Below are positions 25,415 through 32,288 of a stretch of 64,000 nucleotides of DNA, piece by piece (the stretch's first letter is position 1; every line of letters begins with the position of its first letter). The stretch spans positions 1 to 64,000 of the forward strand of contig JBGTEN010000158.1 of NCBI GenBank assembly GCA_041747755.1. Reading direction: 5' to 3'. The notes beneath the pieces were generated by a model. It did not search any database. It was not told the DNA's origin and saw only the letters and a program-made list of their open reading frames with translations. The stretch comes from Aurantibrevibacter sp041747755 (lineage in GTDB: Bacteria; Bacteroidota; Bacteroidia; Flavobacteriales; Flavobacteriaceae). The position numbers and the translations under genes were made by a program.

Positions 25415-25996
25415 ATGGAACTACAAATCGATGATTCGATATTAGTAAAAGACTACATCAACGGAGATGAAAAGGCTCTTGAGGCACTTATTCAAAGACA
25501 TAATCAACGTATAACCAGTTTTATCTATTCTAAAGTAATGGATAGAGACATCACTGAAGATATTTTTCAGGATACTTTTATAAAGGTAATACGAACATTA
25601 AAAAAAGGGACCTACAGCGAAGAGGGTAAATTTTTACCTTGGGTAATGCGTATTGCACATAACCTTATAATAGATCACTTTAGGAAAAACAAAAGAATGC
25701 CAATGTACCGAGGTAGTGATGAATTCAATATCTTTTCAGTAATTGGTGATGAGAAACTGAATGCAGAAAAGCAAATCATTAAAGACCAAATCGATATGGA
25801 TTTGGCACTAATGATTCAAGAACTGCCGGATGATCAAAAGGAAGTAGTTACAATGCGCTTATATCAGGATATGAGTTTTAAAGAAATATCTGAGAATACA
25901 GGGGTTAGTATTAATACAGCATTGGGTAGAATGCGGTACGCTCTTATTAACCTTAGAAAAATGGTTGAGAAGCATAACATTGTTTTAACGAATTAA
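25415..25996 (+). CDS. ECF-type sigma-70 family RNA polymerase sigma factor, copy 1
   Basis: This is a 193-residue sigma factor with region 2 (about 24-92, including DIFQDTFIKVIRTLKKG and LPWVMRIAHNLIIDHFRK for -10 recognition) and region 4 (about 130-183, with a helix-turn-helix around MSFKEISENTGVSINTALGRMRYAL). Regions 1.1 and 3 are absent, so it is of the small ECF kind. No anti-sigma gene of the usual membrane type is next to it. Instead a 47-residue gene follows after 71 bases, and then a second copy of the pair. Some 25 residues differ between copies, most of them conservative. The regulon is unknown. Confidence 0.92.
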   Translation: MELQIDDSILVKDYINGDEKALEALIQRHNQRITSFIYSKVMDRDITEDIFQDTFIKVIRTLKKGTYSEEGKFLPWVMRIAHNLIIDHFRKNKRMPMYRGSDEFNIFSVIGDEKLNAEKQIIKDQIDMDLALMIQELPDDQKEVVTMRLYQDMSFKEISENTGVSINTALGRMRYALINLRKMVEKHNIVLTN

Positions 25997-26067
25997 TAAG
26001 CAGTAGGTCGACTAAGACTAATTTTCCAATTAGAGTTGCGTTCTTTTATCAAATAAACGCAAGTACG

Positions 26068-26211
26068 ATGGAAAAAAGCTACACTGAAAAAAAGGGTGAA
26101 TGTAAACTAGTTAAGGCCAGCCCGGAAACAGTTCAATTTTTATTGAATTATTCCAAGTCACTACATATAGTAAATTACGGTACTATACAGTTTGAAAATA
26201 ATGTGAACTAA
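26068..26211 (+). CDS. 47-residue protein downstream of sigma factor copy 1
   Basis: This short frame begins MEKSYTEKKGECKLV and ends QFENNVN. Its paralogue at 27231-27374 has exactly the same length. Shared residues are C12, the block CKLVK, PETVQFL, YS.SL, IV.Y and QFENN.N. The same length, the same position and a conserved protein pattern despite DNA divergence are good evidence that it is translated. It has no signal peptide and no membrane helix. A role as a regulator of the sigma factor (for example an anti-sigma or adaptor peptide) is inferred only from position. Confidence 0.75.
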   Translation: MEKSYTEKKGECKLVKASPETVQFLLNYSKSLHIVNYGTIQFENNVN

Positions 26212-26577
26212 TTACTCTCCAAACAATACTAATGCATTCTTTAGGCTCTCTAAGGAGTGCATTTTCGTTATATGCAAAAGGCTGTTTTATTTTTAAAAGG
26301 CAAGCCTCTTTTGCAGCCCTTCTACTTCGCAACTCTTTTTTTTAAAATTTATTTTATCCAAAAATAAAAATGTAGGGTTTCACATCACAAAAATGGTGTT
26401 TGACAACAATGTTTTTTTCCTGCTGTCCCATTTATATACTTTTAAATTGTAATTAAAAAATAGCATTGCATTAGTCTCTAATTACAACAAAATAGAAATA
26501 GAAATAACCAAAGTCCTTTGGCAGAAATAATAAGACGCATGCTAGGGCCCAAATTTTAACCAAAAAAAGTAAGTTTT
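26212..26577. other. Intergenic region between the two sigma cassettes
   Basis: This 366-base gap holds a strong terminator (26231-26268) and a second region of overlapping inverted repeats with GCAAAAGGC (26274-26282) and GCCTCTTTTGC further on. Near the second sigma gene it has the IR CCAAAG-TC-CTTTGG (26508-26521). I see no exact TAnnTTTG promoter here and no believable gene, so the promoter of the second cassette is not identified. Confidence 0.5.
26231..26268 (+). terminator. Terminator of sigma cassette 1
   Basis: A 14-bp stem (AATGCATTCTTTAG at 26231-26244 with CTAAGGAGTGCATT at 26250-26263, two G-U pairs) has a 5-base loop and is followed by TTCGTT. It begins 20 bases after the stop of the 47-residue gene. 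Confidence 0.8.
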
Positions 26578-27159
26578 ATGGAACTACAAATTGATGATTC
26601 GGTACTTGTAAAAGATTATATCAATGGAGAAGAAAAGGCCTTAGAAATTCTTATCCACAGGCATAACCAGCGGATTACCAGTTTTATCTATTCCAAAGTA
26701 ATGGACCGGGATGTGGCTGAGGACATTTTCCAAGATACTTTCATTAAAGTAATTAAAACCTTAAAAAAGGGAACCTACAGCGAGGAAGGTAAATTTTTAC
26801 CATGGGTCATGCGAATTGCTCATAACTTGATTATTGATCATTTTAGAAAAAACAAAAGAATGCCAATGTTTCAGGGGACGGATGATTTTAATATTTTTTC
26901 TGTAATCGGAGACGAAAAACTAAATGCAGAGAAGCAGCTCATAAAAGATCAAATAGATACTGATTTAAACATGTTGATAGAAGAGCTGCCAGAAGATCAA
27001 AAGGAGGTTCTTTTAATGCGTATATATCAAGATATGAGTTTTAAGGAAATATCTGAGAATACGGGTGTTAGCATAAATACAGCTTTAGGAAGAATGCGCT
27101 ATGCATTAATAAACCTTAGAAAAATTATTGACAAACATAATATTATACTTACCAATTAA
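26578..27159 (+). CDS. ECF-type sigma-70 family RNA polymerase sigma factor, copy 2
   Basis: This 193-residue paralogue of the gene at 25415 has the same domain layout: region 2 at about 24-92 and region 4 at about 130-183. The region 2 recognition segment LPWVMRIAHNLIIDHFRKN and the region 4 helix ISENTGVSINTALGRMRYAL are identical between copies. This predicts that both read the same promoters. The differences cluster in the linker (about 97-104 and 125-146) and at the C-terminus, where contacts with a partner protein would be easier to change. It is followed by its own 47-residue gene. Confidence 0.92.
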   Translation: MELQIDDSVLVKDYINGEEKALEILIHRHNQRITSFIYSKVMDRDVAEDIFQDTFIKVIKTLKKGTYSEEGKFLPWVMRIAHNLIIDHFRKNKRMPMFQGTDDFNIFSVIGDEKLNAEKQLIKDQIDTDLNMLIEELPEDQKEVLLMRIYQDMSFKEISENTGVSINTALGRMRYALINLRKIIDKHNIILTN

Positions 27160-27230
27160 GATTACTTAAATACAGCAAACAATATTTCCATTTTAGCTGC
27201 GTTATTCTTTTGTAATAATGCTATATAGAT

Positions 27231-27374
27231 ATGGAAAAAATTTACTCTCAGAAAAAATTAGGATGTAAACTTGTCAAAGTGCGCCCTGAAACTGTACAAT
27301 TTTTAGTACAGTATTCTCAGTCGCTTCGGATTGTGGAATACAAAAATTTGCAGTTCGAGAATAATTTGAATTAA
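27231..27374 (+). CDS. 47-residue protein downstream of sigma factor copy 2
   Basis: This short gene starts MEKIYSQKKLGCKLVKVRPETVQF-like (key residues C12, CKLVK, PETVQFL) and ends QFENNLN. It is a paralogue of 26068-26211 with the same length and the same 71-base distance from its sigma gene. It is more basic in the middle (VRPE, SLRIV) than copy 1. The differences between the two small proteins run in parallel with those between the two sigma factors, as expected for cognate pairs, but this is inference. It ends 6 bases from the convergent nth-like gene. Confidence 0.75.
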   Translation: MEKIYSQKKLGCKLVKVRPETVQFLVQYSQSLRIVEYKNLQFENNLN

Positions 27375-27380
27375 CAAGCT

Positions 27381-28043
27381 TCAACCCATACCCTTTTTTT
27401 TATAGTATGCACTTATTATTGGTTTTCTGCCAATGGTTTTGGTGATAATATCCTTTTCCAAATTCCATCCTCTGGCCGGGGAATACTCACGACCATACCA
27501 TATCATTTGCAAATGCAATTTATTCCATAATTTTCGCTCGAAAAGGCGTTTTGCATCTTTCTCAGTTTGAACTACATTTTTTCCGTTAGAAAACCCCCAT
27601 CGATACATTAATCTATGAATATGCGTATCTACAGGGAAAGCGGGAATACCAAAGGCCTGCGAAACGACCACACTTGCTGTTTTATGGCCTACACCGGGTA
27701 ATTCCTCTAACAAATCAATCTCCTGAGGAACCATACCGCCGTACTTCGCTAGAAGGATTTGTGAAAGTCCGTGAATTGCTTTAGACTTCATAGGTGAAAG
27801 TCCAACGGGCCTTATAATATCACGAATTTCGTTCACTGAAAGTTTCACCATATCAAAAGGATTATCGGCTTTCTCAAATAACAAAGGAGTTATTAGATTT
27901 ACTCTAACGTCTGTACTTTGGGCAGACAAAAGAACCGCAATTAATAAAGTATAGGGGTCTTTATGGATTAAAGGAACGGGAATAACAGGGTATAATTTGT
28001 CAAGAGTATTTATTGTAAAAGAAACTTTTTCGGCTTTCGTCAT
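27381..28043 (-). CDS. nth: Endonuclease III homologue lacking the iron-sulfur cluster cysteines
   Basis: This is a 220-residue HhH-GPD base-excision repair glycosylase/AP lyase. The helix-hairpin-helix is LEELPGVGHKTA, with the catalytic lysine K121; the catalytic aspartate is D139 in PVDTHIHRL. Both are intact. Canonical Nth ends with a C-x6-C-x2-C-x5-C [4Fe-4S] loop. Here the matching region reads WYGREYSPARGWNLEKD, and the whole protein has no cysteine. The cluster must therefore be absent while catalysis may persist. The gene is divergent from bcp, a neighbourhood common in flavobacteria as I recall. Confidence 0.88.
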   Translation of the reverse strand: MTKAEKVSFTINTLDKLYPVIPVPLIHKDPYTLLIAVLLSAQSTDVRVNLITPLLFEKADNPFDMVKLSVNEIRDIIRPVGLSPMKSKAIHGLSQILLAKYGGMVPQEIDLLEELPGVGHKTASVVVSQAFGIPAFPVDTHIHRLMYRWGFSNGKNVVQTEKDAKRLFERKLWNKLHLQMIWYGREYSPARGWNLEKDIITKTIGRKPIISAYYKKKGMG

Positions 28044-28067
28044 TTTTTTAATGGCTTGGGAGTGTCG

Positions 28068-28075
28068 TATCTTTG
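28068..28075 (+). promoter_or_regulatory. Candidate -7 element of the bcp promoter
   Basis: TATCTTTG fits TAnnTTTG, 32 bases before the bcp start. No TTG is found at 17-23 bases upstream. Confidence 0.35.
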
Positions 28076-28107
28076 TAAGGAAAAAGCGAATTTAAAAAAA
28101 AACTGCT

Positions 28108-28557
28108 ATGCAAACACTAAAAAAAGGGGACAAGGTTCCGGAATTCTCCGCTAAAGATCAAGATGGAAAGCTAATTAAGTTATCAGATTACAAAGGTAAA
28201 AAACTCATTGTCTTTTTCTACCCGGCTGCAAATACGCCTAGTTGTACGGTTGAGGCCTGTAATCTAAGAGATAATTATGAAAGACTTACGGCAAATGGTT
28301 TTCATCTCTTGGGGGTAAGTGCCGACTCCCAAAAGAAACAAGCAAATTTTAAGCGAAAGTACCATCTTCCATTTCCCTTGTTGGCCGATGAAGACCATAC
28401 GATACTCAATTTATTCGGAGTTTGGGGACCAAAAAAGTTTATGGGAAGGGAATTTGATGGTATTCACCGAGTAACTTTTGTCTTGGATGAGAACGGAATT
28501 ATAACAAATGTAATAGATAAAGTGGTTACCAAATCGCATGCAGATCAAATTCTTTGA
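28108..28557 (+). CDS. bcp: Thioredoxin-dependent thiol peroxidase (Bcp/PrxQ)
   Basis: This 149-residue peroxiredoxin of the BCP/PrxQ group reduces hydrogen and organic peroxides with thioredoxin. The peroxidatic cysteine is C46 in YPAANTPSCTVEACNLRD, and the resolving cysteine is C51, five residues on, as in alpha2-type PrxQ. The conserved proline and threonine before C46 are present. The length is normal (about 150). It is a cytoplasmic single-gene unit closed by the terminator at 28587-28628. Confidence 0.94.
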   Translation: MQTLKKGDKVPEFSAKDQDGKLIKLSDYKGKKLIVFFYPAANTPSCTVEACNLRDNYERLTANGFHLLGVSADSQKKQANFKRKYHLPFPLLADEDHTILNLFGVWGPKKFMGREFDGIHRVTFVLDENGIITNVIDKVVTKSHADQIL

Positions 28558-28586
28558 GAAGCAAAGTTTTTGAAAATTTCCATATG

Positions 28587-28628
28587 AAAAAGGGGTCATA
28601 GGGTTTTGTTACCCAATGGTCCCTTTTT
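28587..28628 (+). terminator. Terminator of bcp
   Basis: A stem of AAAAAGGGGTCATAGGGT with ACCCAATGGTCCCTTTTT (18 positions, one mismatch and two G-U pairs) has a TTTGTT loop, and its 3' arm ends in the T-run. It begins 30 bases after the bcp stop. Confidence 0.85.
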
Positions 28629-28761
28629 CTGTTTATTGTCTTTATTAACAAAGGCGTCGTAAATAGCTTATCTTTACTGTATCAGTCAGCTAATCTTAAG
28701 AAATCTTTCAGTGTTTTTCTTATGGAGTATTCACACTATCAATTAAACCCAACTGTTGTCA

Positions 28762-29322
28762 ATGAAACTTTACATCAAATATATGGTTTCCATACGGTGC
28801 AAAATGGCAGTTAAAGGGCTGTTAGATGCATTGGGAATTCCTTATGGTTTGGTAGATTTAGGTGAAGTTACGACCAAATCAGATTTAAGTCAGGAACAAA
28901 TTCAAGCAATTGGTAGGGAACTAAAAAAAATGGAGCTTGAATTAATGGATGATAAAAAATCTGTTCTAATTGAAAATCTAAAAAAAGTAGTGATAGAGAT
29001 GGTTCATTTTGAAGTAGACTACCCTAAAATAAAGCACTCAGATTATATTAGCCAAAAACTAAAACACAATTATACTTATTTGGCGGATTTTTTCTCCGAA
29101 TCCATGGGTATGACCATAGAACACTTTATCATATCGCATAAAATAGAAAAAGTAAAGGAATTGCTTTTATATGATGAGCTTTCCTTAACTGAAATATCCT
29201 ACCGCCTGCAATATAGCAGTGTGGCACATCTGTCAACTCAATTCAAAAAAGTAACTGGACTCACACCAACCTTCTTCAAAAAATTAAAGCATAAAAAGAG
29301 ATCTCCCTTAGAAAAACTGTGA
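28762..29322 (+). CDS. AraC family helix-turn-helix regulator, tandem copy 1
   Basis: The start is the ATG at 28762 (MKLYIKYMVS), matching its paralogue; the TTG six bases earlier is not needed. The product has 186 residues. The N-terminal part (about 1-80) has the short MKLYIKYMVSxRCKMAVK domain that I know from many flavobacterial AraC proteins. The C-terminal AraC DNA-binding domain (about 100-180) has two HTH units, with YRLQYSSVAHLSTQFKKVTGLTPTFFKKL at the end. A signal-binding cupin domain is missing, so the input is unknown. It belongs to a cluster of small membrane stress-type proteins. Confidence 0.85.
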   Translation: MKLYIKYMVSIRCKMAVKGLLDALGIPYGLVDLGEVTTKSDLSQEQIQAIGRELKKMELELMDDKKSVLIENLKKVVIEMVHFEVDYPKIKHSDYISQKLKHNYTYLADFFSESMGMTIEHFIISHKIEKVKELLLYDELSLTEISYRLQYSSVAHLSTQFKKVTGLTPTFFKKLKHKKRSPLEKL

Positions 29323-29472
29323 ATAATATAATTTATTCATAGAATTGTGTAACACTTTTCTTTCTAAAATTGGCAATCTTTGATTTGAGAAGAAAATGAA
29401 AGCACCACTTATTTAAAGATTTGTGTGGTTTTAGTTTGTTCTTAATAAAGAACGTGTTACCAACACTTTACT

Positions 29473-30039
29473 ATGAAACTCTATATTAAATATATGGTCT
29501 CCCTGCGCTGTAAAATGGCGGTTAAGGAAGAGTTGGATAATTTGGGAATAGTTGATTACAGCATAAAACTAGGTCAAGTTAACCTTAGAAATAAAATCAC
29601 CAAAGAACAACGTATTATTATAAGCGATAGGTTGTTGAAACTAGGTTTGAAATTATTGGAAGACAAAAAAGCCGTTCTTATAGAGCGAATAAAGAATATA
29701 GTAATAGAAGTAATACATTATTCAGAAAATGAACGCATTAAAGTTAATTTTTCTCATTTTCTCAGTACAGAACTAAAGCATGATTATAATTACCTGGCCA
29801 ATTTGTTTTCTGAAACCACCGGTATTACCATAGAGCAGTTTTTAATTTCTCATAAAATAGAGCGGGCGAAAGAGTTACTTCTATACAATGAGTATAACCT
29901 CACGGAAATAGCTATGTTTCTGGATTATAGCAGTGTATCGCACTTATCCAACCAATTTAAAAAAGTAACCGGATTAACACCTACATACTTTCGGGAACTT
30001 AAAGACTATAGAAGAAGACAAACTTTAGAGAGTTTATAA
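29473..30039 (+). CDS. AraC family helix-turn-helix regulator, tandem copy 2
   Basis: This 188-residue paralogue of the previous gene begins MKLYIKYMVSLRCKMAVK and has the same two-part layout. The C-terminal HTH block (about 160-180, SSVSHLSNQFKKVTGLTPTYF) is nearly the same as in copy 1, while the middle (about 25-90) has diverged. This suggests similar DNA sites with different inputs. The gene lies 150 bases after copy 1 and 48 bases before a DUF5670-type membrane gene, which it may control or be transcribed with. Confidence 0.85.
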   Translation: MKLYIKYMVSLRCKMAVKEELDNLGIVDYSIKLGQVNLRNKITKEQRIIISDRLLKLGLKLLEDKKAVLIERIKNIVIEVIHYSENERIKVNFSHFLSTELKHDYNYLANLFSETTGITIEQFLISHKIERAKELLLYNEYNLTEIAMFLDYSSVSHLSNQFKKVTGLTPTYFRELKDYRRRQTLESL

Positions 30040-30087
30040 AAAAATCAAATAAAATTATTAATCTGTAACCATTTAAAAAAATCAATT

Positions 30088-30240
30088 ATGGGAAATTTAC
30101 TTTATTATGTAGCTGTTATTTTGATAATTCTATGGCTTGTGGGCTTTTTGGGATACAGCGCCGGGGGACTAATTCACATACTCTTGGTTATCGCCATTAT
30201 AGCAATACTTATAAGGGTCATACAGGGAAGAAAGATTTAA
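30088..30240 (+). CDS. Lmo0937/DUF5670-type small membrane protein
   Basis: This 50-residue frame starts MGNLLYYVAVILIILW and continues with GFLGYSAGGLIHILLVIAII. It has two membrane helices separated by the GYSAGGLIH turn, ending RVIQGRKI. This pattern matches the lmo0937 family membrane proteins of about 50 residues, which are common in Bacteroidota stress clusters. It follows AraC copy 2 closely. The function is not known; the neighbourhood (YtxH, PA2169-type protein) points to envelope or general stress. Confidence 0.85.
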   Translation: MGNLLYYVAVILIILWLVGFLGYSAGGLIHILLVIAIIAILIRVIQGRKI

Positions 30241-30344
30241 GAAAGTAAAATTCCCAAAATGGACCACTCCAATTTGGAGTAAGAATGGAGGTACTTTAGA
30301 ATAGATTAATTCAGATTTTTTAATGGTTCTTTAGAAACTGAAAA

Positions 30345-30530
30345 ATGCTATTAAAAGTGACTAGCAAAATTAATTATGTAATCTTTGGCTATAATTTTAT
30401 AAAAGCTCTCATTTTGAAAACCTTAGATTTGTTTTATAGTATAAGAGACCTTTCGGGATTACAAAAAATCAAAAAAGAAAGGCTTTTACTAACTAAAGGA
30501 GGTTCCTACTGGAAAATCCTGTTATTATAA
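30345..30530 (+). CDS. Doubtful 61-residue reading frame before a terminator
   Basis: The frame runs from ATG 30345 to TAA 30530, 20 bases before a good terminator, which is why I list it. The product is Leu/Ile/Lys-rich with one weakly hydrophobic stretch (about 10-30) and matches no family I know. The composition is what random AT-rich DNA gives. It may be a shadow over a non-coding transcript. Confidence 0.2.
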   Translation: MLLKVTSKINYVIFGYNFIKALILKTLDLFYSIRDLSGLQKIKKERLLLTKGGSYWKILLL

Positions 30531-30549
30531 TAGTATGGTTGGTTGGTTG

Positions 30550-30582
30550 AAAAGGGGAACATTTATTTGTTCCCTTTTTTTG
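30550..30582 (+). terminator. Intrinsic terminator without a sure gene
   Basis: The stem AAAAGGGGAACA / TGTTCCCTTTTT has a TTTATT loop and its 3' arm runs into seven T. It must end some transcript coming from 30.1-30.5 kb, either that of the AraC/DUF5670 genes or an unrecognised small RNA. Confidence 0.75.
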
Positions 30583-30838
30583 TGAAATGAAATTCTTATG
30601 ACACAAAAAATGATTTCTTAGAGTCTTGAACAGTGCACGTTCATGTCCTATTTTTACACCATGCAGTATTGAAATTGTTTGGTGGTCTAAATTTTAATGG
30701 AATCACATTTAATTTTTTGTAACTTTTGAACTTTATATTGATTCTGCCTGCTAAAATGAATTCTAATTAGTTTTCAAAAATTGACTTTATTTGTGTAAGC
30801 AGAATTTTTATTTAGATGAAACCAACCTAAAATTAATT

Positions 30839-31270
30839 ATGACCCCATTTAGCTTGAAGTCCATTTTTCTAGTTGATGATGATGAAATTTCAAATTTTTT
30901 GAATAAAATTTTAATCAAAAATTTGGAACTGGAGGTTCCTGTATTTACTGCCAGTAATGGGAGGGAAGCTTTGAATAGTTTAGAGGAAAGAACCATAGGT
31001 GCAAACGGGGAAAGCATAACCCCTTGCCTATTAATTTTGGATATTAATATGCCTGTTATGAATGGATGGCAATTTCTGGAGGCTTTTGATAGGCGATTCC
31101 CTCCTGAAATAAAGAATAACATTACCATAATAATGATTACTGTAAGTGAAGACGAACGGGATGTCATTAGAGCCACCAATAATTCTCTTGTTATGGATTA
31201 CTTTCATAAGCCCTTGTCTGAAGAAAAGTTGTTGGAAATAATGTTAAATTATTTTTCATTGGGTGATTAA
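30839..31270 (+). CDS. Receiver-only response regulator
   Basis: I place the start at the ATG at 30839 (MTPFSLKSIFLVDDDE), because the longer frame adds 16 residues before the receiver fold. The 143-residue product is a single CheY-like domain. It has the acidic pocket DDDE (13-16), the phospho-acceptor D68 in LLILDINMPVMNGW, T101 and K124 (FHKP). There is no output domain, so it acts through protein contacts or as a phosphate sink. No histidine kinase is in the window. Such short regulators are frequent in flavobacterial envelope-stress clusters. Confidence 0.88.
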   Translation: MTPFSLKSIFLVDDDEISNFLNKILIKNLELEVPVFTASNGREALNSLEERTIGANGESITPCLLILDINMPVMNGWQFLEAFDRRFPPEIKNNITIIMITVSEDERDVIRATNNSLVMDYFHKPLSEEKLLEIMLNYFSLGD

Positions 31271-31614
31271 TGCAATAGCATTTTCTTAATCTTTAGTACT
31301 ATTTCTTTTCTTAAATTTATGATAGCTAAGAGCATTTAAAGTGTTGATTCTCTATTAGATAAATGCATCCTTAGGCCTTCACATTTTATTTTTGTATTGC
31401 AATGCCTTGCAATACAATACTAGTATTCTCTTTTTACTAACTATAGCTTTTAGATACAGAGAATGTAATGTTATAACATTTTTATAAAGTTGTATAACAC
31501 AATTCTTATGTGAAACCAAGTCCTTTACCAAACTCTTTTATATGAAACACCAAGACTTAATTTGGCCTTTCATGAACTGGAACAAGGAGCAGTATTATTT
31601 TAATGTATGCAACT
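31271..31614. other. Intergenic region with strong inverted repeats
   Basis: This gap contains the perfect 11-bp inverted repeat at 31392-31417 and, partly overlapping it, the 12-base palindrome AATACTAGTATT (31416-31427). No gene is visible. No exact TAnnTTTG element was found before the PA2169-type gene. Confidence 0.45.
31392..31427. promoter_or_regulatory. Perfect inverted repeat with adjoining palindrome
   Basis: TTGTATTGCAA (31392-31402), loop TGCC, and TTGCAATACAA (31407-31417) are perfect complements. AATACTAGTATT follows at 31416-31427. Possible roles are the operator of a dimeric regulator (the AraC proteins are nearby) or an RNA hairpin. The following sequence is T-rich, so a distal terminator of the receiver gene is possible. 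Confidence 0.5.
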
Positions 31615-32079
31615 ATGAAAAATGAAAAGACGATTACTGCCCTAAACCATTTAATAGAGCTTCATAACGATAGAATTGAAGGCTACGAAAGTGCCACAAA
31701 CGAAACAAGGGAGGTAGAATTGAAGCCTTTGTTTCTGCGTTTTGCACGTACTAGTATTGATTGTAGAGCAGAACTTGTTTTGGAGGTAACTCGACTGGGA
31801 GGAGCACCTGCGGGAGGAACACAAATTGCTGCCAAGTTTAACCGGATCTGGGTAAATCTGAAAACAGCTCTAAGCAATAATAATCAGACTATAATACTCG
31901 GATCATTGGAGCAAGGAGAAGATGTTGCACTAAAATCATATACTGACATTTTAAAGGATGGTATGGAATATCTTAATCCTGCGCAGCAGAGGTTATTAGA
32001 GGAGCAATATTTGATGCTGAAACTAGATCATGATGCCGTAAAAGAGTTACGTGACAAATTATTAATTGAACATGACTAA
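31615..32079 (+). CDS. PA2169/DUF2383 family four-helix-bundle protein
   Basis: I take the ATG at 31615 (MKNEKTITALNHLIELHNDRIEGYE) rather than the one 12 bases upstream. The 154-residue protein is all-helical, with a ferritin-like arrangement. The recurring E/H residues (IELHNDRIEGYE at about 14-25; LEQGEDVALKSY near 100; LKLDHDAVKEL near the end) fit the DUF2383/PA2169 family, where carboxylates may bind iron. It is cytoplasmic. Its 3' end overlaps the next membrane gene by 8 bases. The role is presumably general stress or metal storage, which is inference. Confidence 0.85.
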   Translation: MKNEKTITALNHLIELHNDRIEGYESATNETREVELKPLFLRFARTSIDCRAELVLEVTRLGGAPAGGTQIAAKFNRIWVNLKTALSNNNQTIILGSLEQGEDVALKSYTDILKDGMEYLNPAQQRLLEEQYLMLKLDHDAVKELRDKLLIEHD

Positions 32080-32263
32080 GTCTTTTTTTAAAGTTTTCGA
32101 AATATCGGGCAATCGGCTGTCTTATGTCATATATGCTATGGCTGCCTTATTATTTATGAATTGGTTAGTAAATATTTTTCTTTATGAATCCGGACCTATT
32201 ATTCATATAGCACTTTTTAACGCGGGTGTGTTGGCCAAATTGGGTAAAGTTGTTAATAAATAA
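32072..32263 (+). CDS. Small membrane protein coupled to the PA2169-type gene
   Basis: The ATG at 32072 overlaps the end of the preceding gene and gives 63 residues (MTKSFFKVFEISGNRLS). A TTG two codons earlier is possible but less likely. One clear membrane helix lies at about 18-36 and a second hydrophobic part at 41-55 (GPIIHIALFNAGVLA). I do not recognise a named family. Coupled translation with the PA2169-type protein and the YtxH gene 25 bases later suggest that all three are made together. Confidence 0.6.
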   Translation: MTKSFFKVFEISGNRLSYVIYAMAALLFMNWLVNIFLYESGPIIHIALFNAGVLAKLGKVVNK

Positions 32264-32288
32264 ATTAATTAGTATAAAAATAAGAAGT

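Larger units (their letters stand above)
25383..26211 (+). repeat. Tandem duplication, unit 1 (sigma factor + 47-aa gene)
   Basis: This unit and 26546-27374 are the same cassette with a 1163-base period. Similarity starts in the leader about 32 bases before the sigma start (ATTTTAAC and a run of A before GTAA are shared). It covers the sigma gene and the 71-base spacer, and ends with the stop of the small gene. Protein identity is about 87 percent for the sigma factors and about 31 of 47 residues for the small proteins, by hand count. Confidence 0.85.
26546..27374 (+). repeat. Tandem duplication, unit 2 (sigma factor + 47-aa gene)
   Basis: This is the second copy of the cassette at 25383-26211, with the same gene lengths and the same 71-base spacer between the two genes. 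It ends 6 bases before the convergent endonuclease III gene, so unlike copy 1 it has no terminator hairpin of its own that I can see. Confidence 0.85.
30241..30838. other. Long intergenic region with hairpins and one doubtful reading frame
   Basis: In these 598 bases I see an odd-length palindrome ACTCCAATTTGGAGT (30266-30280) just after the DUF5670-type gene. There is also a doubtful frame at 30345-30530 and an intrinsic terminator at 30550-30582. The 250 bases before the receiver gene show nothing clear. A small RNA ending at the terminator is as likely as a small protein. Confidence 0.45.

Noticed and set aside
26274..26370. 31-residue frame beginning MQKAVLFLKG between the sigma cassettes
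   Set aside because: It overlaps inverted repeats after a terminator, has no paralogue in the other cassette and shows random AT-rich composition.
25383..27374. Insertion sequence as the cause of the cassette repeat
   Set aside because: No transposase, terminal inverted repeats or target-site duplications are seen; the repeat units are two ordinary genes with leaders.
31541..31624. 27-residue frame just upstream of the PA2169-type gene as a leader peptide
   Set aside because: No codon pattern or repeated regulatory codons, and it overlaps the start of the next gene out of frame without clear logic.
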